Below the pieces are notes generated by a model. The model made no database searches. It was not told the origin of the DNA and was given only the letters and a program-made list of their open reading frames with translations. A DNA stretch of 64,000 nucleotides. Source: Stutzerimonas kunmingensis (lineage in GTDB: Bacteria > Pseudomonadota > Gammaproteobacteria > Pseudomonadales > Pseudomonadaceae). The stretch is from assembly GCF_021432085.1 (NCBI RefSeq), contig NZ_CP090366.1, positions 682,001 through 746,000 on the forward strand, read 5' to 3'. Position numbers and translations under genes: made by a program. The first letter of the stretch is position 1; every line of letters begins with the position of its first letter. Below are positions 1 to 8,789 of this stretch, one piece after another.

Positions 1-313
1 CATCAACCGTATCGACGAGGTGGTGGTGTTCGATCCGCTCGGTCGCGAGCAGATCGCCGGTATCGCCGACATCCAGCTCGGGCGCCTGCGCAAGCGTCTG
101 GCCGAGCGCGAACTGAGCCTGGAGCTCAGTCAGGAGGCGATGGACAAGCTGATCGCCATCGGTTACGACCCGGTTTACGGAGCTCGGCCGCTCAAGCGGG
201 CGATCCAGCGCTGGATCGAGAATCCGCTGGCGCAGCAGATCCTCTCCGGTCAGTTCGCGCCGGGTAGCAGCGTCAAGGCGCGGGTAGAGGGCGAGCAGAT
301 CGTCTTCGATTGA
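1..313 (+). CDS. clpB: ClpB disaggregase, C-terminal fragment (5' end outside window)
   Basis: This is the last 103 codons or so of a ClpB/Hsp104-type AAA+ disaggregase, read from base 2 in frame with no start inside the window. ClpB works with DnaK to extract polypeptides from aggregates in the cytoplasm. The visible part is the small domain of the second ATPase module. It opens with the family segment [11 protein letters not shown] and contains the sensor-2 motif [11 protein letters not shown] around residues 58-68 from the edge, followed by the usual short tail ending EGEQIVFD. The tRNA cluster lies about 190 bp downstream on the same strand but has its own promoter. Confidence 0.93.
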   Translation, partial: INRIDEVVVFDPLGREQIAGIADIQLGRLRKRLAERELSLELSQEAMDKLIAIGYDPVYGARPLKRAIQRWIENPLAQQILSGQFAPGSSVKARVEGEQIVFD

Positions 314-320
314 GTGGGGT

Positions 321-355
321 GGTTACCTGCGGGGTGCAGCACCTCGCAGGTAGCC
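321..355 (+). terminator. Long hairpin after clpB
   Basis: Near-perfect inverted repeat starting 8 bp after the clpB stop. The arms GGTTACCTGCGGGGTGC and GCACCTCGCAGGTAGCC differ at only two paired positions. No T-run follows, so it is either a 3'-end stabilising hairpin or a factor-dependent terminator. Confidence 0.5.
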
Positions 356-426
356 GTGTTGGAGCAGCGTTTTCGCGGGTGCCGCCGGGTGAACGCAAAG
401 TGTTGTCAGGAATCGCATTTTTGGGG

Positions 427-454
427 TTGACAGGCGAGCCGGGAACCGTAAAAT
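427..454 (+). promoter_or_regulatory. Sigma-70 promoter of the tRNA cluster, with GC discriminator
   Basis: A consensus TTGACA (427-432) and TAAAAT (449-454) are separated by 16 bp, about 55 bp upstream of tRNA-Asn. The -10 box is followed directly by GGCGCGCC. GC-rich discriminators of this kind are typical of stable-RNA promoters under stringent (ppGpp/DksA) control; that regulation is inferred. Confidence 0.75.
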
Positions 455-506
455 GGCGCGCCTCTGAGGCGGTAACGTAACGCTGAAGAGCTGGAATTGA
501 AGTTGT

Positions 507-582
507 TCCGCGATAGCTCAGTCGGTAGAGCAAATGACTGTTAATCATTGGGTCCCAGGTTCGAGTCCTGGTCGCGGAGCCA
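507..582 (+). tRNA. tRNA-Asn (GUU)
   Basis: Complete cloverleaf of 76 nt. The acceptor arms TCCGCGA (507-513) and TCGCGGA (572-578) pair, the discriminator is G and CCA is encoded. The anticodon loop CTGTTAA (538-544) gives anticodon GTT at 540-542, closed by AATGA/TCATT. The T-loop GTTCGAG is present. It is the first gene of a three-tRNA unit. Confidence 0.98.
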
Positions 583-591
583 AATTCCAAT

Positions 592-668
592 CGGGGTATA
601 GCGCAGTCCGGTAGCGCGCCTGCTTTGGGAGCAGGATGTCGGGAGTTCGAATCCCCCTACCCCGACCA
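592..668 (+). tRNA. tRNA-Pro (UGG)
   Basis: Complete 77-nt tRNA. Acceptor CGGGGTA (592-598) pairs with TACCCCG (658-664), discriminator A, encoded CCA. The anticodon stem CCTGC/GCAGG encloses TTTGGGA, giving anticodon TGG at 626-628. It lies 9 bp after tRNA-Asn, so both are probably cut from one transcript. Confidence 0.98.
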
Positions 669-673
669 TTTTT

Positions 674-749
674 GGGTCGTTAGCTCAGTTGGTAGAGCAG
701 TTGGCTTTTAACCAATTGGTCGTAGGTTCGAATCCTACACGACCCACCA
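674..749 (+). tRNA. tRNA-Lys (UUU)
   Basis: Complete 76-nt tRNA. Acceptor GGGTCGT (674-680) pairs with ACGACCC (739-745), discriminator A, encoded CCA. The anticodon loop CTTTTAA gives TTT at 707-709. It is the last gene of the cluster, followed by a strong intrinsic terminator 22 bp downstream. Confidence 0.98.
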
Positions 750-771
750 TACGGGCTTCTCAGGAAGCATG

Positions 772-808
772 AAAAGCTGGATGTCTTCGCGGACATCCAG
801 CTTTTTTA
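772..808 (+). terminator. Intrinsic terminator of the tRNA cluster
   Basis: A 10-bp perfect stem, GCTGGATGTC (776-785) and GACATCCAGC (792-801), with loop TTCGCG. It is preceded by AAAA and followed by a seven-base T run, so it can work in both directions. Confidence 0.92.
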
Positions 809-836
809 TTTCCTGCGATTTCTTCTCGGCACATTC

Positions 837-863
837 AAGGCGCACCCAGGGGTGCGCCTTTTC
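837..863. terminator. Hairpin between the tRNA cluster and ndh
   Basis: AAGGCGCACCC and GGTGCGCCTT form a stem with a short loop, followed on the + strand by TTTT. It sits just past the ndh stop and probably ends ndh transcription, or insulates the two convergent units. Confidence 0.65.
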
Positions 864-867
864 TGCG

Positions 868-2163
868 TCAATGGAGCTTCAGGCGCGGCTCCGTCGTGCG
901 GCTGAGCTTGTCGCCCAGCATCATCAGTAGCGTGCGCGGGATGCCGTACAGTGCGATCTGGTGCATGCGGTAGAGCGAGATATAGAACATTCGTGCCAGC
1001 CAGCCTTCGAGCATCACGTTGCCGGTCAGGTTGCCCATCAGATTGCCTACTGCCGAGAAGCTTGACAGCGAAATCAGTGAGCCATAGTCCTTGTAGCGAT
1101 AGGTCGGCAGCGGCTTGCCTTCCAGTCGGTTGTGGATCGAGCGGGCCAGCATCGAGGCCTGCTGGTGGGCTGCCTGTGCACGGGGGGGGACATTGCGGTC
1201 GCTGTCCGGCTGTGGGCAGGCGGCACAATCGCCGAACGCGAAGATGTTCTCGTCGCGCGTGCTCTGCAGTGTCGGGTGGACGACCAGCTGGTTAATGCGG
1301 TTGGTTTCCAGGCCATCCAGTTCGTGAAGGAAGGCGGGTGCCTTGATCCCGGCGGCCCACACCTTGAGGCTGGCCTGGACGAACTCGCCCTGCTTGGTGT
1401 GCAGGCCCTCGGCGGTGACTTCGCTGACGGCCGCGCCTGTGAGCACCGTGACACCCAGGTCCAGCAGTGTCTGGTGCACCGGTTGGCTGATGCGCTCAGG
1501 CAGTGCCGGCAGGACTTTCGGGCCGGCCTCGATGAGGGTGATGTTTACATCCTCCGGCTTGATGCCATCGAGGCCGTAGGCCGCCAGCTCCTTGGCGGCG
1601 TGCAGCAGTTCTGCAGCCAGCTCCACGCCGGTAGCGCCGGCTCCGACGATGGCCATGCTGATGTTGCTCGAGGCACTCTCGCCTGCATGCGCCTTCATGT
1701 AATGGCTCAGCAGTTGCCGGTGGAAGCGCTCGGCCTGCTCGCGCGTATCAAGGAAGATGCAGTGCTCGGAAGCCCCCGAGGTGCCGAAGTCGTTGGTCGT
1801 GCTGCCAACGGCAATCACCAGCGTGTCGTAGTTCAGTGCGCGTGACGGGACCAGTTCCACGCCAAACTCGTCGCGCGTCGCTTCCAGTCGAATGCATTTG
1901 CTCGCGCGATCCAGGCCTGCCATGCGGCCCATCTGGAACTCGAAGTGATTCCATTTGGCCTGAGCGACATAGTTGAGTTCGTCAGCGGACGAGTTCAAGG
2001 AGCCGGCGGCGACTTCGTGCAGCAGCGGCTTCCAGATGTGTGTGAGGTTGGCGTCGACCAGGGTGATGCGGGCTTTGCCACGCTTGCCCAGGGTTCTACC
2101 CAGGCGGGTAGCAAGCTCCAGACCGCCGGCGCCACCGCCGACGATTACGACTCGATGTGACAT
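868..2163 (-). CDS. ndh: Type II NADH:quinone oxidoreductase
   Basis: Single-subunit, non-proton-pumping NADH dehydrogenase of 431 residues that passes electrons from NADH to quinone at the inner membrane face. The first Rossmann motif VIVGGGAGGLE (residues 7-16) binds FAD. The second, AIVGAGATGVELAAEL (about 171-186), binds NADH. FGDCAACPQ near residue 310 is the conserved FAD-contact region. The roughly 70 C-terminal residues (LMGNLTGNVMLEGWLARM onward) form the amphipathic membrane-anchor part. Length and motifs fit Pseudomonas Ndh. The DUF3094 gene lies 53 bp upstream on the same strand, so the two may be cotranscribed. Confidence 0.93.
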   Translation of the reverse strand: MSHRVVIVGGGAGGLELATRLGRTLGKRGKARITLVDANLTHIWKPLLHEVAAGSLNSSADELNYVAQAKWNHFEFQMGRMAGLDRASKCIRLEATRDEFGVELVPSRALNYDTLVIAVGSTTNDFGTSGASEHCIFLDTREQAERFHRQLLSHYMKAHAGESASSNISMAIVGAGATGVELAAELLHAAKELAAYGLDGIKPEDVNITLIEAGPKVLPALPERISQPVHQTLLDLGVTVLTGAAVSEVTAEGLHTKQGEFVQASLKVWAAGIKAPAFLHELDGLETNRINQLVVHPTLQSTRDENIFAFGDCAACPQPDSDRNVPPRAQAAHQQASMLARSIHNRLEGKPLPTYRYKDYGSLISLSSFSAVGNLMGNLTGNVMLEGWLARMFYISLYRMHQIALYGIPRTLLMMLGDKLSRTTEPRLKLH

Positions 2164-2216
2164 GGGAGTGACTCATAGCTGCAAGGGAAACGGCGGGGCG
2201 GCCTGGCGAGCGGAGC

Positions 2217-2390
2217 TCAAAGCACAAGGCGGCTCAAGAGGCGGCTCAATAACCCGAGCCCGATCACCACGACCAGTACCACAAGCAGAAGAAGCCAGGG
2301 GCGAAACGGCTGGCGCTCGACCTGGTGTTGCGGGGCGCGGAGGTATTCATCGACGCGCTGCTGATCTTCGGGCTTCAGGCGGCTGGGCAT
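2217..2390 (-). CDS. Small single-pass membrane protein, DUF3094 family
   Basis: A 57-residue protein. It begins MPSRLKPEDQQRVDEYL, has a basic proline-containing linker (QHQVERQPFRP), then one hydrophobic helix (about residues 32-48) and a basic tail LLSRLLSRLVL. This matches the short DUF3094 family found in pseudomonads. Its function is unknown; it presumably lies in the inner membrane with the N-terminus in the cytoplasm. The ATG at 2390 is preceded by GAGGTG. The stop is 53 bp before ndh on the same strand, suggesting a shared transcript and possibly a link to the respiratory membrane. Confidence 0.85.
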   Translation of the reverse strand: MPSRLKPEDQQRVDEYLRAPQHQVERQPFRPWLLLLVVLVVVIGLGLLSRLLSRLVL

Positions 2391-2479
2391 GGGCACCTCG
2401 AATGGAATGCAGGCATTCTAGCTGTGCAGGGTCAAAAGCCAAGCGCGAAGTGCGGCGCTTTGCCGCGCGGAGGGCTGGC

Positions 2480-2501
2480 GGGCATGCCGGGCGGCATGCC
2501 C
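2480..2501. terminator. Palindromic hairpin downstream of the DUF1631 gene
   Basis: GGGCATGCC and GGCATGCCC form a perfect 9-bp stem with a 4-nt loop, starting 11 bp beyond the DUF1631 stop. No T-run follows, so intrinsic termination is uncertain. Confidence 0.45.
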
Positions 2502-2511
2502 TTGGGGGTAG

Positions 2512-4767
2512 TCAGGTGTTCTTCAGCTTGCGCAGGTTGCCGATGACCGACTCCAGCGCGCGGTCGAACAGCAGGGTGTCGTTGAGTAGCCGAATGGCGC
2601 CGCGCTGGAATTCGGTCGCCAGGCCCATGCGGGTCTTTTCCAGGACTTTCATGCCGGTGCGATTAACGAAGATGTACTTGCCGGTGGGCTTGATCACCGC
2701 TGCCAGCTTGCAGCGCAGCTTGTGTTCTTCGTCTTCCTGGAACTCCACCCAGCTGCCGACGCGCAGATTGTCGACCTGGACCAGCGCGACATCGTTATCC
2801 GGCAGGCTGATTTCCGGTTCCTGCTCGCGGCTCTCGCCAGGTGCAAGCAGGACGATCTCGTCGACCACTTCGACCATTGCCGGTGCGGTTGCTATCGGAG
2901 TGGCCGCTGACTCAGCTGAAGTGCTGTCGTCCGCTGGCGCCTCGCTGGGAGCGCTCTGCGGTTGCTGGAAGCGCTGCAGGGTCTGGACATGGAGCGCTTC
3001 GAGCTGGGTAAAGAAGTCGCCGGTGGAAAAAGGGTCGAAGGCGGCGCTGACCAGTCCGTCGCGTAGCGCTTTAAGCAGGCTCGGGACCAGCTCCAGCAGG
3101 CGTGCGCGCGATTCTTCGTCTTCGTGAGGGGTAACGCTCCACACCAGATCGTCCATCGTGTCCAGGGCGGCCTGCCACTCTTCGGACTGGGTGCCGTGTT
3201 TCAGACAGGTAAGCAGCAGAACCTTGCTCCAGGCTTCCTGCAGTAGCCGCACCACGACTTCCGGAAGCGTCTTGCCGAGCAAGCGCTGGTTCAGGGCGCG
3301 CTCAACTTCCTGTCGGGCGATCTCGGCCTTGGCGCGGCCTTCCTCGGCGTCGCGGGTGCGTTGCTCGAGCAGCTCGCTACGGCGGCGCTCATCGCCGATG
3401 AAGGCAAGGAAGTCGGCCAGCAGCTCGGAGAAAATGGCCGGATCGTCAGTGAAGTCATTGAGCAGTCGAGCCACGATCTGCTCGATCTTCTGGTAGAGAC
3501 TGTCCCGCTGCGCTTCATCCTGATCGCCCCAGCCCATCGCTGCCGAGGCAATCTCGTTAAGCAGGCGGCGTGCCGGATGGCTGCCGCGGCTGAAGAAGGT
3601 CTTGTCCAATACCGCGACCTTGAGAAGCGGGATCTGCAGACGACCGATCAGGGCCTTTAGCGAGTCGGGCAGGGTGCGGTCATCGAGTATGAATTCGAAC
3701 AGCATGGAGACGAGGTTGATCACATCGTCGTCTATCTCGCCGACCACGCGGGACTTGCCGGTCTTGGCACTGACTCGGCTCAGCAGGCCGGCCAGCTGCT
3801 CCTGAAGATCGAACTCGTCGACGGTCTGCGGCGCGCGCGCCTGCATGTGCGACAGCAGGCGGAGGAGGTCGCCACTGGAGATCGGGATCGCATCGCTGGG
3901 GATGTTGCGCGCCGGCAGCATGCTGCTGCCACGGAGCTCTGAAAGCAGGCTGTGCAGGGCGCCGAATGCGGCTTCCTGCAGTCCCTCGTCGACATGTGCA
4001 GCCTGGCCAAGTGGCGCCGATGGTCCATGGCTTCCGGCTGGCGCGCCGGGGCGCTGCTGGCGGCGGGGCGGGGCGGAGTGCAGCTCTGGCAGGATGCCGG
4101 CAGCGACCAGGGTCTGGTTGGCTTCGGCATAGAGTTGGTCGATATCCCCGAGCACGTACTTTTCGAAGAGCTTGAAGATGATCAGCTTGACCTTGATCTC
4201 TACCCCAAGGCTGCTGCTGGCCTCGATGAAGTAGTCGCAGAGTGCGTGTGGGCCGAGCGGGTTGCTCTTGTCATCGAGCTTCTTGCTGACCAGCGCATTG
4301 AAACGAGTGGTCAGGTGCCCCAGCGGTTGAGCCGCACGACTCATGACTTTCGCGACCATGGTGTCGACGGCTACCGACTCTTCCAGCTCATCGTTCTGCA
4401 CAAGTGAAAGACTGTCGAACGACACATTGTCCAGCACCGGCGGCTTGCCGATCTCATACTGATTGAGCTGGGCGAATGCTTCGAACAGCTGTTGCAGAAA
4501 GCCGCGTTCGATGTTGCGGCGCTTCATGCGCAAATCACGCATGGCTTCGAAAAACGCGTTCTGTTCGACGTTGCTGCTCGCACGATCGGCGATCTCGAAG
4601 AGCGAGTCATCGGCGTTGTCGAACAGCGACTGCAAGGCCTGACGCAGCTGTTGGGCGGCCTTGTCGCGCACGCTGATGAGCGCCACAGGCAGGCGGCCTG
4701 CTGGTGAAGAAGGCTTGTGCTCAGGGGCTGCCTTGTTCAGGTGCACCACTTTCGCATCGGTTCGCAT
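2512..4767 (-). CDS. DUF1631 family protein
   Basis: Large cytoplasmic protein of 751 residues with no signal peptide or membrane segment. It is mostly helical and charged, and matches the DUF1631 family, some members of which carry a misleading thymidine phosphorylase label. The last 80 or so residues (from VDNLRVGSWVEFQEDEE to FVNRTGMKVLEKT) look like a small beta-barrel resembling PilZ-type folds; that comparison is inference. The ATG at 4767 follows GGAGAG at good spacing. It is divergent from nadC. Function is unknown; the barrel and long helical body would fit a scaffold or second-messenger effector. Confidence 0.8.
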   Translation of the reverse strand: MRTDAKVVHLNKAAPEHKPSSPAGRLPVALISVRDKAAQQLRQALQSLFDNADDSLFEIADRASSNVEQNAFFEAMRDLRMKRRNIERGFLQQLFEAFAQLNQYEIGKPPVLDNVSFDSLSLVQNDELEESVAVDTMVAKVMSRAAQPLGHLTTRFNALVSKKLDDKSNPLGPHALCDYFIEASSSLGVEIKVKLIIFKLFEKYVLGDIDQLYAEANQTLVAAGILPELHSAPPRRQQRPGAPAGSHGPSAPLGQAAHVDEGLQEAAFGALHSLLSELRGSSMLPARNIPSDAIPISSGDLLRLLSHMQARAPQTVDEFDLQEQLAGLLSRVSAKTGKSRVVGEIDDDVINLVSMLFEFILDDRTLPDSLKALIGRLQIPLLKVAVLDKTFFSRGSHPARRLLNEIASAAMGWGDQDEAQRDSLYQKIEQIVARLLNDFTDDPAIFSELLADFLAFIGDERRRSELLEQRTRDAEEGRAKAEIARQEVERALNQRLLGKTLPEVVVRLLQEAWSKVLLLTCLKHGTQSEEWQAALDTMDDLVWSVTPHEDEESRARLLELVPSLLKALRDGLVSAAFDPFSTGDFFTQLEALHVQTLQRFQQPQSAPSEAPADDSTSAESAATPIATAPAMVEVVDEIVLLAPGESREQEPEISLPDNDVALVQVDNLRVGSWVEFQEDEEHKLRCKLAAVIKPTGKYIFVNRTGMKVLEKTRMGLATEFQRGAIRLLNDTLLFDRALESVIGNLRKLKNT

Positions 4768-4949
4768 CGAGACTCTCCTGCGGTCGCCTGCTTAACGGCG
4801 GTCACAACGCCAGCTTCAAACAGCGTCTTGTAAGGGTAACCAAATCGGCAGGGCAAGGCGGAAGGTTCCGGGCGAGCCCGCAATCTAGTGCGGGTTTCTT
4901 CTGTCGAACCGGATCCAGCGCAGCATAGCCGAGCGGTCTGATTTTACAA

Positions 4950-4973
4950 CGACACCTCGTCAGTAAGGTGTCG
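4950..4973. repeat. 8-bp inverted repeat in the DUF1631-nadC intergenic region
   Basis: CGACACCT (4950-4957) and AGGTGTCG (4966-4973) are perfect arms around an 8-nt spacer. The repeat lies in the 425-bp non-coding gap 4768-5192, just downstream of the proposed DUF1631 start site. It could be an operator or a leader hairpin. Apart from this and the promoters listed, I see nothing else in the gap. Confidence 0.4.
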
Positions 4974-5005
4974 CCATTTCGGTGGCGTCAATATTCTTGA
5001 AGGGC

Positions 5006-5032
5006 ATTATAAGCATCGGATTGCGATGCCAA
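5006..5032 (-). promoter_or_regulatory. Promoter for the DUF1631 gene
   Basis: On the minus strand a perfect TATAAT (5011-5006) is preceded by TTGGCA (5032-5027), with a short 15-bp spacer. It would give a leader of about 230 nt before the ATG at 4767. Confidence 0.5.
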
Positions 5033-5162
5033 GGCCGGTTTTTCATTGGACATGACTTGGCTCACAGATACTCGCAGGTTTTCCGCCGGGAGGTAAAAAA
5101 AGCCTCTCGAATACCCGTCCGGGATGCGCAGGTTGGCGCTGCGTTAGCGAGCACTCAGCCTT

Positions 5163-5186
5163 TATACTCCGCGCAATCTTCAGGAG
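5163..5186 (+). promoter_or_regulatory. nadC -10 element and ribosome-binding site
   Basis: TATACT (5163-5168) lies 25 bp before the nadC ATG and AGGAG (5182-5186) lies 6 bp before it. No good -35 box is seen at 17 bp (TGCGTT), so the promoter assignment is tentative. Confidence 0.4.
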
Positions 5187-5192
5187 TCAGCC

Positions 5193-6041
5193 ATGCCGAA
5201 TCTTACACTTGCCGATCTATCTGCAGAAATCGATGCCAACGTTCGTCGCGCGCTCGCCGAGGACGTCGGCAGTGGTGACATCACGGCGCAGTTGATTCCA
5301 GCCGAGCGGCTGGCGCATGCGTCGGTCATCACTCGCGAGGAGGCAGTGATCAGTGGAACGGCGTGGGTAGACGCCGTATTCCGCCAAGTCGACCCACGCG
5401 TTGCGGTTCACTGGCAGGTTGCCGATGGTGACCGTGTCGGGGCTGACCGGGTGCTGTTCCATCTCGAGGGGCCGGCGCGGGCGCTGCTCACCGGCGAGCG
5501 CAGTGCGCTGAATTTTCTGCAACTGCTGTCGGGCGTGGCGACTCGCTGTCGTCACTACGCGGACATGGTAGACGGGACCGGCGTGCGTTTGCTCGATACG
5601 CGCAAGACCATACCCGGGCTGCGTCTGGCGCAGAAGTATGCCGTTACCTGCGGTGGCTGCCACAACCACCGCATCGGTTTGTACGACGCCTTCCTGATCA
5701 AGGAAAACCACATCGCCGCTTGCGGTGGCATCGCCGAGGCGGTTGCTGCTGCACATCACATCGCGCCGGGCAAGCCTGTGGAGATCGAGGTGGAGAGTCT
5801 GGACGAGCTCGAGCAGGCGCTACTAGCAGGTGCCGATATCGTCATGCTGGACGAGCTCAGTCTGGATGACATGCGCACCGCGGTGGCCATCAATGGGGGG
5901 CGGGCCAAGCTTGAAGCGTCGGGCGGCATCAGCGATGAAACGCTGCGCAGCGTGGCGGAAACGGGGGTGGACTACATCTCCATCGGCGCGCTGACCAAGC
6001 ATGTGCGGGCGGTGGACCTGTCGATGCGCTTGCGGCAGTAA
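5193..6041 (+). CDS. nadC: Nicotinate-nucleotide pyrophosphorylase (quinolinate phosphoribosyltransferase)
   Basis: NadC converts quinolinate and PRPP to nicotinate mononucleotide, CO2 and PPi in de novo NAD synthesis. The 282-residue protein carries the family signatures in order: [13 protein letters not shown] near the N-terminus, [17 protein letters not shown] (about 103-119), [10 protein letters not shown] (about 137), [26 protein letters not shown], and EASGGI near the C-terminus. These include the basic residues for the two phosphate groups and the metal-binding acids. Length is typical. The start is fixed by AGGAG 6 bp upstream. It is monocistronic and convergent with the downstream zapG-like gene. 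Confidence 0.96.
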   Translation: MPNLTLADLSAEIDANVRRALAEDVGSGDITAQLIPAERLAHASVITREEAVISGTAWVDAVFRQVDPRVAVHWQVADGDRVGADRVLFHLEGPARALLTGERSALNFLQLLSGVATRCRHYADMVDGTGVRLLDTRKTIPGLRLAQKYAVTCGGCHNHRIGLYDAFLIKENHIAACGGIAEAVAAAHHIAPGKPVEIEVESLDELEQALLAGADIVMLDELSLDDMRTAVAINGGRAKLEASGGISDETLRSVAETGVDYISIGALTKHVRAVDLSMRLRQ

Positions 6042-6061
6042 GGGCGGGGCGAGGTTGCGGT

Positions 6062-6086
6062 GCCTGGCGCAGCGGCTGCGCCAGGC
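6062..6086. terminator. Convergent hairpin between nadC and zapG
   Basis: GCCTGGCGCAG and CTGCGCCAGGC form a perfect 11-bp stem with a 3-nt loop, between the two convergent stop codons. There is no clear T-run on either side. Confidence 0.6.
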
Positions 6087-6093
6087 GGATCGG

Positions 6094-6525
6094 TCAGTGA
6101 CGGCTTTTCAGGCCGAAATTCTCGTGCAGGGTGCCGGGGGTGTCGTCGCCCTTGGGCGCATAGTCCTTCGGCGGCTCGGTGAAGGCCGGCGACGAGAGAC
6201 GCTCACGAGTGCCGTGGTTCTCTTCGCTGTGCAGTGCGGCCATCAGGCGTTGACGGGTCTGTTCGTCGAGTGCGAGGCGGCTGGCGCCGTCGGACAGGTG
6301 ATCCTGAATGTCCTGATAGTTGTTGGTCAGTTTGCGCAGCAGGCTGGCGGTGGTGTTGAAGTGGGTAACCACCTCACTCTGATAAGTGTCGAAACGCTCT
6401 TGCAGGTCATCGACCTGACGCTGTGTGCGGTTTGGTGCGCTGCTGCGTGCCACCAGATAACCGATGGCGATGCCGGCGATCAGGCCGACGATCGGGAGCA
6501 ACCAGGTCGCGAGGGTCTGTTCCAC
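6094..6525 (-). CDS. zapG: DUF1043 / YhcB-ZapG family inner-membrane protein
   Basis: A 143-residue protein with one N-terminal membrane helix (WLLPIVGLIAGIAIGYLVA, residues 8-26), followed by a coiled-coil stretch with Q/D/E-rich heptads (QRQVDDLQERFDTYQ... to about residue 70) and a disordered polar tail. This is the architecture of YhcB (ZapG) of E. coli, a divisome- and envelope-associated protein linking cell division with peptidoglycan and LPS synthesis. The family call is good; the division role here is inferred from E. coli. Confidence 0.82.
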   Translation of the reverse strand: MEQTLATWLLPIVGLIAGIAIGYLVARSSAPNRTQRQVDDLQERFDTYQSEVVTHFNTTASLLRKLTNNYQDIQDHLSDGASRLALDEQTRQRLMAALHSEENHGTRERLSSPAFTEPPKDYAPKGDDTPGTLHENFGLKSRH

Positions 6526-6663
6526 GAGTCCTTCCTCTATATAAACGGCTGTGCTTACGTTAACGTCTCGTACCTGCTCTGTATACCGCGACGCGAGGCG
6601 GCGGTTATTGGCAGCTAGTTAGCAAGACGAGTCGACTCGTCCCAAGGTCACGGAGTTCCTGCT

Positions 6664-7290
6664 TTGTTGAAACGCGAAACCCCCCTCAATCTCGACGGCC
6701 CCTGCGGCACCCTTGAAGCGCTGTACTTCGATCAATCGCAGCCGACGGGGCTCGCGCTGATCTGCCACCCGAACCCGGTCAAGGGCGGCACCATGCTGAA
6801 CAAGGTGGTCTCGACCCTGCAGCGCACCGCTCGCGACGCCGGCTACAGCACGCTGCGCTTCAATTATCGCGGTGTCGGCGGCAGCGCCGGCGCGCATGAC
6901 ATGGTCGAGGGCGAGGTGGATGACGCCGAGGCTGCGCTGCGTTGGCTGCGCGAGCAGAATCCGGAGCTGCCGCTGACGCTGCTGGGGTTCTCCTTCGGCG
7001 GGTTCGTCGCCGGCAACCTGGCCCACCGTTTGAACGCGGAGGGCGTGGCGGTACAGCGGCTGATGATGGTGGCGCCGGCAGTGTCGCGCCTCGTCGAGCT
7101 GTCGTTGGCTGACGATTGCCAGCTGACGATCATCCAGCCGGAGCAGGACGAGGTCATCGATGCCGAGTCCGTGTACACCTTTTCCGCGCAGCTGCAGCAC
7201 CCCCATGAGCTGCTGAAAGTGGCAGAATGCGGCCACTTTTTTCATGGCAAGCTGGTGGAATTGAAGGAACTGGTCGCCCCGCGGCTTTGA
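6664..7290 (+). CDS. Alpha/beta hydrolase (COG2945-like)
   Basis: A 208-residue cytoplasmic hydrolase. It has the nucleophile elbow [10 protein letters not shown] (Ser about residue 111) and an oxyanion/substrate region [15 protein letters not shown] near the N-terminus. A catalytic aspartate candidate lies in [12 protein letters not shown], and the catalytic histidine in [10 protein letters not shown] near the C-terminus. COG2945 members are small serine esterases of unknown substrate. The start is TTG at 6664, supported by GGAG 8 bp upstream; no better ATG exists before the conserved core. trpS follows after 49 bp on the same strand. Confidence 0.85.
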   Translation: MLKRETPLNLDGPCGTLEALYFDQSQPTGLALICHPNPVKGGTMLNKVVSTLQRTARDAGYSTLRFNYRGVGGSAGAHDMVEGEVDDAEAALRWLREQNPELPLTLLGFSFGGFVAGNLAHRLNAEGVAVQRLMMVAPAVSRLVELSLADDCQLTIIQPEQDEVIDAESVYTFSAQLQHPHELLKVAECGHFFHGKLVELKELVAPRL

Positions 7291-7339
7291 TGCCCGAACC
7301 TGCTCCTCTCCGCCGCGCTCAACGATCGAGAATGACTGC

Positions 7340-8698
7340 ATGACTACCCGCATCCTGACCGGTATCACCACCACCGGCACGCCGCACCTGGGCAACTACG
7401 CCGGCGCGATCCGCCCGGCCATCCTGGCCAGCCGCGACGCGGCCGCCGACTCCTTTTATTTCCTGGCCGACTACCACGCGCTGATCAAGTGCGATGACCC
7501 GCTGCGTATCCAGCGCTCGCGCCTGGAGATTGCCGCGACCTGGTTGGCATGCGGCCTCGATGCCGAACGCGTGACCTTCTATCGTCAGTCCGACGTTCCG
7601 GAAATCCCCGAGCTGACCTGGCTGCTCACCTGCGTCACCGCCAAGGGGTTGCTCAATCGCGCCCACGCCTACAAGGCCTCGGTGGACAAGAACGTCGAGA
7701 GCGGCGAGGACCCGGATGCCGGCGTGACCATGGGGCTCTACAGCTACCCGGTGCTGATGGCGGCGGACATCCTGATGTTCAACGCGCACAAGGTGCCGGT
7801 TGGCCGCGACCAGATCCAGCATGTGGAAATGGCCCGCGACATTGCTCAGCGCTTCAATCATCTGTTCGGTCACGGTCGTGAGTTCTTCACCCTGCCGGAA
7901 GCGGTGATCGAGGAAGGCGTCGCCACGCTGCCCGGCCTTGACGGACGCAAGATGTCGAAGAGCTACGACAACACCATTCCGCTGTTCGGCAGCGCCAAGG
8001 AGCTCAAGGGCGCGATCGCACGCATCGTCACCGACTCGCGCCTGCCGGGCGAGCCGAAGGACCCCGACAGCTCGCACCTGTTCACTCTCTACCAGGCGTT
8101 CACCACCGCGCAGCAGCAGGATGCGTTCCGCCAGGAGCTGCTCGACGGGCTGGCCTGGGGCGATGCCAAGCAGCGCCTGTTCGAGCTGCTCGACAACGAG
8201 CTCGGCGAGGCGCGCGAGCTGTATCACCAGCTGATCACCAAGCCCGCCGAGCTGGAGGATATTCTCCAGGCGGGTGCGGCCAAGGCGCGCCGAATCGCCA
8301 CGCCATTCCTTGGTGAGCTGCGCGAGGCAGTGGGCCTGCGCAACTTCCGCAGCGAAGTTAAAAGTGCAGCGCCAGCCAAGAAGAAGTCCAGCAAGGTGGC
8401 GCGCTTCGCCAGCTTCCGCGAGGCCGACGGCGCGTTCCGCTTTCGTTTCTTTGCGCCCGACGGTGAGGAGCTGCTGCTGTCCCGTCCGTTGAGCAACCCG
8501 AAGGCGATCGGCAGCCTGACCCAGCGGTTGATTGCCGGCGGGCCGGACGCGCTGGAACTTCGCGAGGACGAAGGCGATCAATTCACCCTGTGGCTGGACG
8601 ACGAATGCGTCGCCGACAGCCCACATTATGAGAGCGCCGAAGCGCTCGATGCCGCCATGCTGCGGGTACGCGAGGCGCTGGCCACGCTCGTCGACTGA
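7340..8698 (+). CDS. trpS: Tryptophan--tRNA ligase, long form
   Basis: Class I aminoacyl-tRNA synthetase charging tRNA-Trp. The HIGH-type motif is HLGN (residues 16-19) in [12 protein letters not shown], and the KMSKS signature is at about 204-208 ([13 protein letters not shown]). At 452 residues it is about 110 longer than the E. coli enzyme. The extra C-terminal domain begins after a lysine-rich linker ([12 protein letters not shown], about residue 345) and resembles the extension in Pseudomonas TrpS, whose role is unclear. It sits between the hydrolase and zapE on one strand. Confidence 0.96.
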   Translation: MTTRILTGITTTGTPHLGNYAGAIRPAILASRDAAADSFYFLADYHALIKCDDPLRIQRSRLEIAATWLACGLDAERVTFYRQSDVPEIPELTWLLTCVTAKGLLNRAHAYKASVDKNVESGEDPDAGVTMGLYSYPVLMAADILMFNAHKVPVGRDQIQHVEMARDIAQRFNHLFGHGREFFTLPEAVIEEGVATLPGLDGRKMSKSYDNTIPLFGSAKELKGAIARIVTDSRLPGEPKDPDSSHLFTLYQAFTTAQQQDAFRQELLDGLAWGDAKQRLFELLDNELGEARELYHQLITKPAELEDILQAGAAKARRIATPFLGELREAVGLRNFRSEVKSAAPAKKKSSKVARFASFREADGAFRFRFFAPDGEELLLSRPLSNPKAIGSLTQRLIAGGPDALELREDEGDQFTLWLDDECVADSPHYESAEALDAAMLRVREALATLVD

Positions 8699-8789
8699 CG
8701 TGCTGCCGCCAGGGCGGAACGCACCCTGCGACTGCGTTCCGCGGCTTCGCGGCGATCTCCAAGAATGGGTGTCCCAGGAGGGTTGACGC

